The notes below the pieces were generated by a model, which saw only the letters and a list, made by a program, of their open reading frames with translations, was not told where the DNA came from and did not search any database. A stretch of DNA of 64,000 bases, from the NCBI GenBank assembly GCA_946811695.1, contig OX328124.1, forward strand, positions 100,119,498-100,183,497, written 5' to 3'. How positions within the stretch are numbered: the stretch's first letter is position 1; the number at the start of each line of letters is the position of its first letter. A program made the position numbers and the translations under genes. The stretch comes from Gonocerus acuteangulatus (Eukaryota; Arthropoda; Insecta; Hemiptera; Coreidae). This document shows, one piece after another, positions 1 through 9,608 of the stretch.

Positions 1-150
1 TGTAACAGGCGTCATTTTCGGTAGCTAGCACGTTGTATCGATGAAGAATTGAAGAAATTGCTTAAAACGTCTTTCATGAGTGCAACCTCAATAGCTACAT
101 TTCTTCGTATTGTGCTAAAATGGCCTCTTAGAAATTTATATATTAGGGGA

Positions 151-586
151 CACTTTGGAAAGAGTGAAAGATGACAGAAGAACATATTTGAAATAATCAC
201 AATTATTGTTATTATTTTAACACAATAAATACAGATCTTATATTTTTATACTTTGAGGGTCTTGTTTTATTAAATTTCTATTTTTAATTCTATTCTATTT
301 AATAAAATTAGACACTACAATATCTGCTTATAAGTTATTGATTATAAGTAACTGGGTTATTCATTACAATCATTAGAAATTGTATTGAAAAAAACTCTCT
401 CCTGCAAATATAAAGCGAAAAAAATAGATTTAAATGAAAAGACTATTATACTACTCTTAAAAATAGAAATTTCATAAAACAAGACCCTCAAAGCATAAAA
501 ATATAACATCTGTATTTATTATGTTAACAATAATTGTGATTATTTCCAAAATGTTTTTCTGTCATATTTCACTCTTTCCAAAGTGC
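151..586. repeat. Fold-back inverted repeat
   Basis: Arms 151-287 and 457-586 are reverse complements with few mismatches (for example CACTTTGGAAAGAGTGAAA and TTTCACTCTTTCCAAAGTG), with a loop of about 170 nt. Probably a MITE or fold-back element; the superfamily is unknown. Confidence 0.7.
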
Positions 587-592
587 CTCCTA

Positions 593-1640
593 ATCCTTAA
601 TCAGAGCAAAAAGTGTGTGTACCTAATTTTGGAAGGATGGGACATCACCATATTCGCGTGAAATTAAATAGTGTGTTCGTAATGGCTTCTTCACACTAAA
701 GCAAATGTATTGGGTTTGACATAGAAATCAGAAAAAAATAGACTTAAATAATTTTTGTTTTTAAAACAACAGGGTACAATTTTAAAGCTTATTAAATAAG
801 GCAACTTTTGAGGCGGAGGCAAACCGCTAAGTATACAAATAGCTGACTAAGAAAATATTGAATGAGTTAAGAAAACCCTAATAAGAATAGTTCTCATCTA
901 TATGGCTCTTAGTGTAGCTCCTAATTTACATGACAACATTTCAATAACTGGTGTTTCTTACTGGAAATTTAATATAAATTCTAAAAATGTGGTCGTCATT
1001 TACAATACATAAACCAGAAATCCGAAAAACACAGTTTTTCATAAGAAACCCCAATAGTTTTGAAAATAGACAAAAGTTTGAATAGCTCTGCTACATGTTG
1101 AGATAGGACGCTCATTTCTGCGTCCCTGAACTACAAATGAAGTGCAGAATAAACCCTTAAAGTTATGACATCTCAATGCGGGACACCCTGTATATTATTT
1201 TCAATCCTCAAGGCCACCGGCTTCAACATTTAGCCATACACTACTCAGAAAACTCCCTAGCTTAGGTTGGATGAAACGGATAATTCAGAATTTACTGATA
1301 CAGCTGCTTATCTTATCAGAGATTAACATTCCGAAACTTACTCCACAAAAAAAATTACACTTCCGAAATTTGCAAGAGACTGAAACGTTCAAAATATAGA
1401 TTTTTCTGAAACTCTGACGTTTTTTCTATGCGGAATACCAAACGTTCCTTGACTTCTTATCATCTCATTATATAATTTTTTTTTTGTATAAATGTGGACC
1501 ATTTTTCAAATTACTCGGTCTGTCTTCTCCTGAGCATCTGAAATAAAATGTCTAGTTTTTTCAATTTTTCTTATTTCATTCTATTCTCCACACCAAAATG
1601 CCTATGAAAAGTAGATCTAAAAGCCCAAGAATGTGGAACC
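593..1640. other. AT-rich stretch, nothing assigned
   Basis: No coding frame, TIR or tRNA-like sequence seen. Confidence 0.4.
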
Positions 1641-1848
1641 TAGTGATGAGCGATTCTCTAATATGAATCCATCTTTTGAATGAATTCGAATCGATATGAA
1701 AAAAGATCGGCGATTTCAGATCGATCTTCTAGGATCAGAAGATATACGATATAGATCACTATTCGATATGGATCGATTTCATTTTTACTTCGAATTCGTA
1801 TTCAATTTCGATTCGAATCAATTCACATTCGAGATTCGCCCATCACTA
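1641..1848. mobile_element. Small MITE with TAGTGATG ends
   Basis: 208 bp bounded by TAGTGATGAGCGATTCTC and GAGATTCGCCCATCACTA, an 18-bp inverted repeat with two mismatches. The interior is rich in GAT/ATC words. The ends look hAT-like, but no matching 8-bp flanks are seen. A decayed relative may lie at 2370-2468. Confidence 0.6.
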
Positions 1849-2857
1849 CTACGAATCGACCTGCAGCATAATTAGTTTCTATCTCCTTACAAACGCCGAA
1901 CAGGTAGGCATTTTGCACTCAATAGTTATACCCAATTAAAATGATGGTAAAAGTAAACCTTCAAAAACAAATCAAAACCTTTTGACAACAAGTCCGCCTT
2001 CTGGGTTTGTTTATGGGCGTATATCAGGGGGGACTGAGGAGGCTGCAGCCCCCCCACCCGAAATTTTGATTTGATAGTAAAAATGTGTCATAAAACCCAT
2101 ACAAACAAATTAAATAAGATCACTTACTTCATAAAAAATATATTATTTTAGGCGTAATAGCGTTTTAGTTGCCTAAAAATATTCGAAGTTCTGAATTTTG
2201 AAAGGCCCCCCCCCCCGGAATTATTTTCTATTTCTGCTCATGGGTTTGTTTACGTGACAGGTTTTTACCAGAACATCGCCTCCCCTCCTATCATAACTTC
2301 ATGATGATAACACTCTATGACATGACAAAAAAATCTAACCGTAAACCCTGATTAAAATTTGAAACAATTCTAGATAGAGCGATTCTTTAAAAGATCGGCC
2401 CTTGGAGAGCAATTCTAAAAAAAGATATACCGTGTTAAAAAGATCGATTCAGATCGCCCATCTCTTGTAGAACTATTTCTTCCACTCGAATTTGACTGGA
2501 ATGCATAATTAATTGAGTTTGCAGTTTATAACAACTATGTCACAAAAAAAAAAATATTGTTTATTTATTCTCCCAGTTAAATTTATTTCCCTCAGAAGTT
2601 CGGATGTGTACACTTAAATCTTTCTTTTCGGGCTATAGTAGACATGTGTTTAATAAATATATTTATAAATTTACCTATATTTTTATGGACCTTCTGCCAG
2701 GTATTTAATAAGTGCATTTAGAAGGAGTGGAGGTAGGAAATATGGAAGTAGCAATAGATTTTAAAAGAACCATCCATCTCAGATGAGGACTTTTACTTTA
2801 ATAATTACAATAAAAGTACCAAAACAAAATATGTCAGTGAAGAAAATAGATGTCTTA
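1849..2857. other. AT-rich stretch with a poly-C dispersed relic
   Basis: At 2020-2225 two C-runs flank an AT-rich core (GGCTGCAGCCCCCCC and a run of 13 C), probably an old dispersed repeat. The rest is unassigned. Confidence 0.35.
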
Positions 2858-2993
2858 TTAGCGCGGTTCCTCCCTCCCCCATAGGGAGGAACCCCACTTA
2901 TAAGGTTGATCTCATGACGCAATCCAGAAGTGCCGACTAGAACATTTTGCGTTTCGGAACCCTTAGAGACCGAAAATGATGGTGGTTCAAATT

Positions 2994-2995
<2 letters not shown>

Positions 2996-3068
<73 letters not shown>
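2996..3068. repeat. (AT)n microsatellite
   Basis: 73 bp of pure AT at the fixed internal position of family A. Confidence 0.95.
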
Positions 3069-3072
<4 letters not shown>

Positions 3073-3126
3073 TTGTGTGGAACGGCTTCTTTCTCCAGCG
3101 GTGTCGCTCCTCTCTCCATCGCAATA

Positions 3127-3156
3127 TTTCGTCGGGTTCATCTCCGACTTCTTCAG
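3127..3156 (-). ncRNA. Hammerhead-ribozyme-like core of the Penelope element
   Basis: Minus-strand order: CTGAAGA, a GTCGG/CCGAC stem, then GAAA. This resembles the hammerhead core CUGAUGA, stem II, GAAA with one core base changed (U to A). Hammerheads are established features of Penelope-like elements; activity of this variant is unknown. Confidence 0.45.
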
Positions 3157-3201
3157 GCTGCTATGTGTCGTCCTCGGTGGTTGTCAAGGGAATGAATTTT
3201 T

Positions 3202-3203
<2 letters not shown>

Positions 3204-3279
<76 letters not shown>

Positions 3280-5165
3280 CCCACCCTCCAAAATTTATTT
3301 AGTATGTACATAGAGACCTCCAGGCCCAACGGGTTGGAGCCTGGAGCTGGACTTAAATCTACACCTTATCCTACGCTTACGTACTAGTAGAGTAGACGCC
3401 AATGTCGTCAGCGTAGGCAGCTAAGGCGACTCGAGGGAACTGCATCCTCACGATGTGGGCGGTGTAGATGGTGAACAGCACTGGACCCAGCACCGATCCC
3501 TGTGGGACACCACACGCAGACGGTCGACTGCTGGATACATCACCACCAATCCTGACAGCGAACGTTCTTCCCGACAAGTAGCTCTCAAGAATCTTGACAA
3601 GCTGTGCCGGGAATCCGTAGCACCGCAACTGGTGCAAAAGCACCTGGTGGGATACGCAGTCGAACGCCTGCGTGCAGTCCAGGGAGATGAAGGCCGTTGC
3701 TCTGTTCTTGTTGAGCTCTGCGGCCACGGTGTTCTGAAGCTTGGCGACGTGGTGATCACAGGAGAGCCCGGGCCGAAAGCCAGTCTGTTCCGGGGGGATT
3801 ACATCCGCGTCCGCGCAGTGCTTCAGCACATGAGCAAGGATCAACTTTTCGAAGATCTTGCTCATGTGACTCAGCAGGCTTATCGGCCGGTAGTGCTCGG
3901 GCTTGTCTCCTGGCTTCTTTGGTTTTCGAAGAGGGACCACCACGGCGTGCTTCCATGCCTCGGGGAAGTGTCCAGTGCGGTAGGCTGCATTGAAGATGTT
4001 CAATAGGTAGGCCTTCGCTTTCCTAGGGAGCATCTTCAGCATCACATACGGTACACCATCCAGTCCGGAGGATTTGTTTCCCTTGGTTCGCCTCAGCGCC
4101 GATTCCAGTTGCCTGTAGGTGAAGTGCAGCGGGGTCCTGGGGAGGTCTTGGGGATCACCGTCAAGCCTCGGCGACGTGTCGGTTCTCCGACGGTCGTTCT
4201 CCTCGTAGTAATCGGCGAGGGCTTCAGCTTGCTCTGCCGGTGACAGGAGGTGATCGCCTTCGGAGAGGATGACCTCGCGTCGCTTCGTGACCGTGCAGCG
4301 AAGGAGCCGCCAAAACTGCCTAGTGTCCTCGTGGGTCCGTCGGAGCTGCTCGTGCCAGAGGGCTGTCTTCCATTGCGCAGACAGCTGCGCAATTTGCCGG
4401 GTCATGGCATTGATAGGGGCCCTCAGGGTTCTATCATTCGTCCGCGCCCATATATTCTTAAGGTTGTTTCGCATCCCGATCAGCCTGGTGATGTGAGCAG
4501 GAGGCTTACGCTGGTTGATGGGCTTCGGAACAAACTTAGGAATCCTTCTATCGGCGGCGGACTGGATGACTTCGGTGAAGCTTGTGACGGCTTCGTCGAG
4601 GTCGGCAGCAGCTCCGAAGGTCCCAATGGGGGGCAGGTCGGAGAGGATATCCTCCTGGTATCCTTTCCAATCTGCCTTGTGGAGGATGTACTTCGTAGGC
4701 AGCGGCGTAGGCGGGTCTCCTTCCATCTCGTACAAGACCGGGCGGTGGTCTGAAGGACCAAAGTCCAGGGCACTGCATCTCGTCACTGCATGCAGATCCT
4801 TAGTGAGGAGCAGGTCTAGGGTGGACGTCCAGGCGGGGTTCCCTGCATGTCTGAATGTGTGGATCCCCGGATGAAGAACTCCGAGACTCGTCCTCACTAT
4901 GTACCGCCCCAGTTCATTAGCCGTGGAACACTGCCAGACTTGGTGTCGGGCGTTGAGGTCCCCGACGAGAACATGGTGGGGTTCCTGCGATGCAGCCGTG
5001 ATGAGTGCCTTGGTCTCCGCCAGCGGTGCTCGGGGCCTTCGGTAGACACACGTGAAGACGTAGCGTCTCCTCAGGCGAACCGAGACGGACACTGCCTGGG
5101 TCCCGGTGTTAGTGGTGGGCTGCTGCTCGAGAAGTCTTGAAGGCAAGTCTCTTCTTACGAGCAGC
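3204..5165 (-). mobile_element. LINE (Jockey/I-like), 5'-truncated, with target duplication
   Basis: The 13-mer AATGAATTTTTCC occurs at 3191-3203 and 5166-5178, exactly flanking the element. The 3' end on the minus strand has a 76-nt poly(A) (T run 3204-3279), the mark of target-primed reverse transcription. The insert begins inside the endonuclease domain and the RT is cut after YADD before the 3' UTR. The long pure tail and exact duplication suggest a young insertion. Confidence 0.9.
3318..3346 (-). promoter_or_regulatory. LINE 3' UTR stem-loop
   Basis: CTCCAGGC and GCCTGGAG pair perfectly, with an inner CCAA/TTGG stem, 39 nt from the poly(A) tail. Many LINEs use a 3' stem-loop for recognition by their RT; that role here is inferred. 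Confidence 0.5.
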
Positions 5166-6118
5166 AATGAATTTTTCCCGGATTTTCCCTCCTTTATAGC
5201 CCTGCTTCGTAGACTATGCGGGCCAATGGTGTAGGGGCTCCGTGGGCCAATAGGGCTCGAGGGCTGTCTTCGTCGTTCGTCCGTCGTCTGTAGTTCGTCG
5301 GTGGTCCGTGTGGGGCGCTGGTCGTCTTGAGTCCCTGTCTTCTCCTCTATCTTCTTAAGGATGGGCCGCCAAATGTCTGGGAGGATGAGGCCATCTTCCC
5401 TATTGAAGTTCACCGGATGCTTATGTATTTCGATGGCTTCTCTAATTAGTCTCCTTGTCAAGCTGGTTTCCTTGGCTCGGTCGAATAATACTTGTTTGGG
5501 ACACTCTTCTCCGTGTGTTGCCACCGCCGAAGTTTTGGTGCGTCCCAGCCTGTAGTCAGCAGCGTGTTGTTCGATCCGGGTGGCCACCTTCTTACCTGTT
5601 TGACCTACATACACCTTCCCACAGTCGCACGGTAGAAGGTAGACACCCTGGTCTTGTAACCGCTGCTTATCCTTACTCTTCCCGAGACAATCCCCTATCT
5701 TGTTGAGAGGCTTGAAGGCGACATCTATCTCCTCTTTTCTGAAGAGTCTGCCCAGCCTCTCGCTGACACCGCTGACGTAAGGCAAGGAGATTCTGGTTCT
5801 TTGTTTCGTGTCTGTCCGGCTGTTTTCCTCCCTGTGTCGGCTTTCCACATCCTTGATGGTTCGCGAAATTAATTTTTGATCGTAACCATTGCTGACAAGA
5901 TCCTTGGTCATCTGCTCGAATTCCATCTTCAGGAGTGTCCGGTTACTGCACAGGCTAACAGCTCTATGTGCGAGTGTCCTGACTACACTCATTTTGTGGC
6001 CCCGGTGGTGGTGTGAGTCTGAGTGCAAATATCTCCCTGTGGCCGTGGGCTTCCTATAAACGGTGTGCTCCAGCTCACCATTGTTTCCTCTAATGATCAT
6101 GAGGTCTAAGAAAGGCAA
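3377..6118 (-). CDS. Chimeric retroelement frame: Penelope RT end and GIY-YIG, then LINE endonuclease and partial RT
   Basis: One uninterrupted 913-codon frame from two elements. Residues 1-80 are the C-terminal part of a Penelope-type reverse transcriptase (FLDLMIIRG, VYRKPTATGRYLHSDSHHHR). Residues about 160-255 are its GIY-YIG nuclease (GVYLLPCDCGKVYVGQTGK, then EQHAADYRLGRT, ending FNREDGLILPDIW). From about residue 318 the frame is an apurinic-type endonuclease lacking its first part (HHVLVGDLNARH, FGPSDHRPVLYE) and then a Jockey/I-clade-like reverse transcriptase (PEHYRPISLLSHMSKIFEKL, CGVPQGSVLGPVLF, YADD). It stops a few codons after YADD, so thumb and C-terminus are missing. The frame also continues upstream of the first Met to about 6158. 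It arose by LINE insertion (see 3204-5165); whether it is ever translated is unknown. Confidence 0.9.
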   Translation of the reverse strand: MPFLDLMIIRGNNGELEHTVYRKPTATGRYLHSDSHHHRGHKMSVVRTLAHRAVSLCSNRTLLKMEFEQMTKDLVSNGYDQKLISRTIKDVESRHREENSRTDTKQRTRISLPYVSGVSERLGRLFRKEEIDVAFKPLNKIGDCLGKSKDKQRLQDQGVYLLPCDCGKVYVGQTGKKVATRIEQHAADYRLGRTKTSAVATHGEECPKQVLFDRAKETSLTRRLIREAIEIHKHPVNFNREDGLILPDIWRPILKKIEEKTGTQDDQRPTRTTDELQTTDERRRQPSSPIGPRSPYTIGPHSLRSRAIKEGKSGKNSLLLVRRDLPSRLLEQQPTTNTGTQAVSVSVRLRRRYVFTCVYRRPRAPLAETKALITAASQEPHHVLVGDLNARHQVWQCSTANELGRYIVRTSLGVLHPGIHTFRHAGNPAWTSTLDLLLTKDLHAVTRCSALDFGPSDHRPVLYEMEGDPPTPLPTKYILHKADWKGYQEDILSDLPPIGTFGAAADLDEAVTSFTEVIQSAADRRIPKFVPKPINQRKPPAHITRLIGMRNNLKNIWARTNDRTLRAPINAMTRQIAQLSAQWKTALWHEQLRRTHEDTRQFWRLLRCTVTKRREVILSEGDHLLSPAEQAEALADYYEENDRRRTDTSPRLDGDPQDLPRTPLHFTYRQLESALRRTKGNKSSGLDGVPYVMLKMLPRKAKAYLLNIFNAAYRTGHFPEAWKHAVVVPLRKPKKPGDKPEHYRPISLLSHMSKIFEKLILAHVLKHCADADVIPPEQTGFRPGLSCDHHVAKLQNTVAAELNKNRATAFISLDCTQAFDCVSHQVLLHQLRCYGFPAQLVKILESYLSGRTFAVRIGGDVSSSRPSACGVPQGSVLGPVLFTIYTAHIVRMQFPRVALAAYADDIGVYSTST

Positions 6119-6668
6119 TCTTCCGTCCTTCTCCTCCTCGACGGTGAACTTGATAGCTATCAGTCAATCGGAGAAATAAGTGCTTAAAACTTTAAAGTAA
6201 TTGATTTCGCTTATCCGAACTGTTCTTTTTGTCTGTTTTTATTCCTTGTTATTTTTTAACTGCTTATAGTTGGATAATGTATTTGATAATAAATCAGGTT
6301 AAGAAAAATAAGAAAAACAATTTAATCTTAGAGATATGGATTTCCAAGATATAGCTTTTCAAATGCCTAGCGGGGTTCTTCCTAGGGCGGGGACCCATCC
6401 AGGTAAGATCGTAAATAAGACCTTTCTTGAAAGTAAAGATGGAACTTTCATTGCTGACGAAGGCTACCAATGAGTAGGTTTCTTTAGCCGCATCCCAACC
6501 ATTCCATCTTTACTTATCACCTCGACGGCTAACTATCTAATCTTCATGCTTTCTAGAAATGTGGACCCAAAATAATAACAGCTTCTATTTTAATCATTTT
6601 AAATGAGTCTAGAGATAAGAACGGAACCGCGCTAAGATGATGCAGTTCCTGCGAGTCGGACTTTATAT

Positions 6669-7339
6669 TATGAGCTCTGACTCTTCCACTGACATAAGAT
6701 TTCATGACTTGAACTAAGTACAAGTTATTTACTAAACAATCTGTTACACATTATTTACTCCTAATTCTTAATTGATATTGAAAGAGAATCTGCATCTTCA
6801 TGGAAATATATACATTTTCCCACTCATTTTCAGTGCTTTGATATATTTTTGTACCAGGGCGTAGGATCTAGCAGTAGACAGTTCTAGTGACTGGCCATGA
6901 ACTTCTTGAAGCTAAAGGAATTATGAATTAGCACTTGGAGGCATAGAAAACTAGAAAACACTTGCTACAAGAACTTATTTAAACAATAATGACTTTTTTG
7001 GATATGGATTTCATGAGTACAAGGATCAATTATAAGATAAAAGGAGAAAATGAAGAACAAGGTTTATTAAACAAAATACAAATTATCAGAAACAACTATA
7101 TATTTGAAAATCCATCCATTTAACTAAAATGGTATGCATTAAATGCAATTTTTTTACCCAATTAATAAGAACTTTCTTAGTGATTAAAAGAAACAGAAAA
7201 ATGTCAAATCTTCATAAGCTTAATGTCTAATAGTAAGCAGTATAAATAATTCATATCACAGAACATCGCCATCCTTGCATGAAAAAATTAAATGCTTGAA
7301 AAGTAAAAAAAAAAAAAAAAAGAATTGTTGAGTGTAAAA
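6669..7339. other. Spacer between family A copy 1 and NARS1
   Basis: AT-rich, no frame or repeat recognised apart from an A run at 7303-7321. Confidence 0.4.
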
Positions 7340-7345
7340 TTTATT
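7340..7345 (-). terminator. NARS1 polyadenylation signal
   Basis: AATAAA on the minus strand begins 8 nt after the stop codon, and a T-rich stretch follows (the complement of the A run around 7303-7321). This fits a poly(A) signal plus a U-rich downstream element, which would make an exceptionally short 3' UTR. Inferred from position only. Confidence 0.5.
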
Positions 7346-7353
7346 AAACATAT

Positions 7354-7485
7354 TCAGGGCCTGCAGCGCTTAAGGAATCGTGGATAAAGGCACACTTCTC
7401 TTATATGGTATCTGTTCAAAAGCCAACATAGGAATCTCTCAAGGCCTAATCCGTAACCACCATGGGGGCATGATCCATACTTCCT
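7354..7485 (-). CDS. NARS1: NARS1 coding exon 11 (motif 3, stop codon)
   Basis: Residues 514-556 and a TGA stop at 7356-7354. RKYG and [16 protein letters not shown] hold class II motif 3 with the ATP-binding Arg, and the chain ends LKRCRP like other animal AsnRS. Acceptor TTCAG. It is separated from exon 10 by a 4.2-kb intron full of repeats. Confidence 0.97.
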   Translation of the reverse strand, partial: RKYGSCPHGGYGLGLERFLCWLLNRYHIREVCLYPRFLKRCRP

Positions 7486-8591
7486 CTGAAATCAAACATT
7501 CAGAAATTAAAAAGATAATAATACTTTTCATTTTGGTAAAGGGAATATAAAATTATCAATTGCCATATTATTACTTTATATATTATAATCATATATTATG
7601 TTAGCCATTGTTATAATTTAACCAATGCTGACTCAACACACTTCCTAAAAAGTGATCACAACAATTTTTGTGATAACATTATGCAAACAATTTATAATCT
7701 TAACAATATTATGAAATTCTGAAGATTACACTAATAAAATAATTTTCAAAAAATGCATTAAAATAATCATTAATCCTACCTTCTAGATAATAAAAATAAT
7801 CCTCAGTGTAACTTTATACAAAATTAAGCAAATGAAACAATTTCCCTTTCCTATGCCCACCATATTTTAGTAAGTCATTCAGAAAAGGCCGATCCACTTT
7901 GGAAAATTTGGAATCCTAACACTGAACTAGTGTGTTCAAATTTATATTTTTCAGCAATTGAGTCAAAGTAGAAGATAGTATCACTAAAATGCTTCAAATA
8001 GAAGCAGGAAAATTGTCAAATATTTTTTCATAAAAAACATAATTTATATAATTTGAGTTTACATCCATTTTCAAAGTAAATTTTTCATTGTTTAGTTCTC
8101 AACATTTTTTCACATTTGTTGCTATAATTTTTTAAAGAGAGTAAATGAGGCAGTTAAAAAGGATATTATATACACTCAACATGTCCCTCTAATAAAACTA
8201 ATTTGTTAAATTAATTACTGTTATTAGATTAAATTTCCTTATAGATTCATTCGAAAAAATTGATGGTGTTATGTGATAAGCCATATGAAACTAAAAAGTG
8301 ATGCAAAAAATTGGCCGAAATTTCCACAGATGTTTTATTTTACGCAGAATGTTTTCAGGGACTTAGCCCCATAGTCTATGGCCCTGTGACACAAAAATCT
8401 CATAAACAACACTTTTATGAAGACCAAGTATAATATAAAATGTTTAAAATGATAATACATATTTTTAAACTCCCCCATAGGGAGGAACCCCGCTTATAAG
8501 GTTGATACAATGAAACAATCCGGAAGTGCCGACTAGAAAATTTCGCGTTTCAGAACCCCTAGAGACCGAAAATAACGGTGGTTCAAATTTG

Positions 8592-8669
<78 letters not shown>

Positions 8670-9407
8670 AATGATATATTACATTCTTGAAAATATTTTT
8701 AAATTCAAATAACCATCGATATTTTGAAAAGCCCGCGCAAATCACAAACCATATGTACAAATAACATCGTATTATATACGATCAAAATTAATAATGTTTT
8801 TGGACAATACTGGTATACAATATATCCATATTAAATTTACATCCAGATAACAATAAATTAATTATTTGTATTACAAAAAACATAATTGTTATCTTTATAT
8901 ATAATCCGGTAAACTGCGGAAGTTAAGAAGCAAGGACGCTAAACTTTCCTGCTTGCTCGAATGGCGTCAGTCTACTCTAATCTCAGCAGCCATAGGGAGA
9001 ACAAGGAGTCTAGTCTCAGCATTCAGAGGGAGAAGAAGGAGTCTGTTCCCCGCTCGAATATTGTCTGTTGCTTCTCAGCGTTGGTGGAATGCAGAGCTTT
9101 CCTCCAAGGAATACCAAGTGAATTAAGGTTTTGTTGGAAGCGGATTGATTTAGAGGTAAGAATTGTTTTTTTTTGTAGTGTCGATTATTTTATTATTGTT
9201 TGTGTGTGGTTTAATATTGTTTGTATCTCAGAATTGTCTGGAGATAAATGTTATATCGTCAATTCACTCGGAACTTTGATACCTGAGATTAATTTAAATT
9301 AATATAATAAAACTAATTAAAATTTCTTTATTTCTTATTGTAAAAATTAATCATTACATTTATTGGCGACCCAACGTGGCGCAATCTTTTTATAATAAAT
9401 AATCATT

Positions 9408-9472
<65 letters not shown>

Positions 9473-9476
9473 TTAT

Positions 9477-9522
<46 letters not shown>

Positions 9523-9543
9523 TTATTTATATATATATATATA

Positions 9544-9608
<65 letters not shown>

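Larger units (their letters stand above)
3069..6160 (-). mobile_element. Penelope-like element, 5'-truncated, hosting a LINE
   Basis: On the minus strand the element starts inside its RT (in-frame sequence IKFTVEEEKDG continues above 6118 to about 6158), runs through GIY-YIG, is interrupted at 5165-3204 by the LINE, and resumes at 3203-3069 with a short 3' region holding a hammerhead-like core. The right border at 6160 abuts family A sequence and the left border abuts its (AT)n array, so it landed inside a family A repeat. Confidence 0.85.
2858..6668 (+). mobile_element. Family A repeat, copy 1 (interrupted)
   Basis: The head at 2858-2995 starts TTAGCGCGGTTCC and contains a perfect hairpin (GGTTCCTCCCT with AGGGAGGAACC) and the phrase GAGACCGAAAAT, and ends in an (AT)n array. 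The tail at 6161-6668 ends with GGAACCGCGCTAA (6623-6635), the inverse of the head start, then a shared stretch GATGATGCAGTTCCTGCGAG. Everything between 3069 and 6160 is later insertion. The superfamily is unclear: a TIR element or a Helitron-type element are both possible. Confidence 0.7.

Noticed and set aside
2930..3313. Frame ending in a long Phe run
   Set aside because: It is the AT array plus the poly-T tail of the minus-strand LINE read in the wrong direction.
6430..6550. A further hammerhead-like motif (CTGACGAAGGCTACC)
   Set aside because: There is no GAAA after a pairing stem; the apparent core half is isolated.
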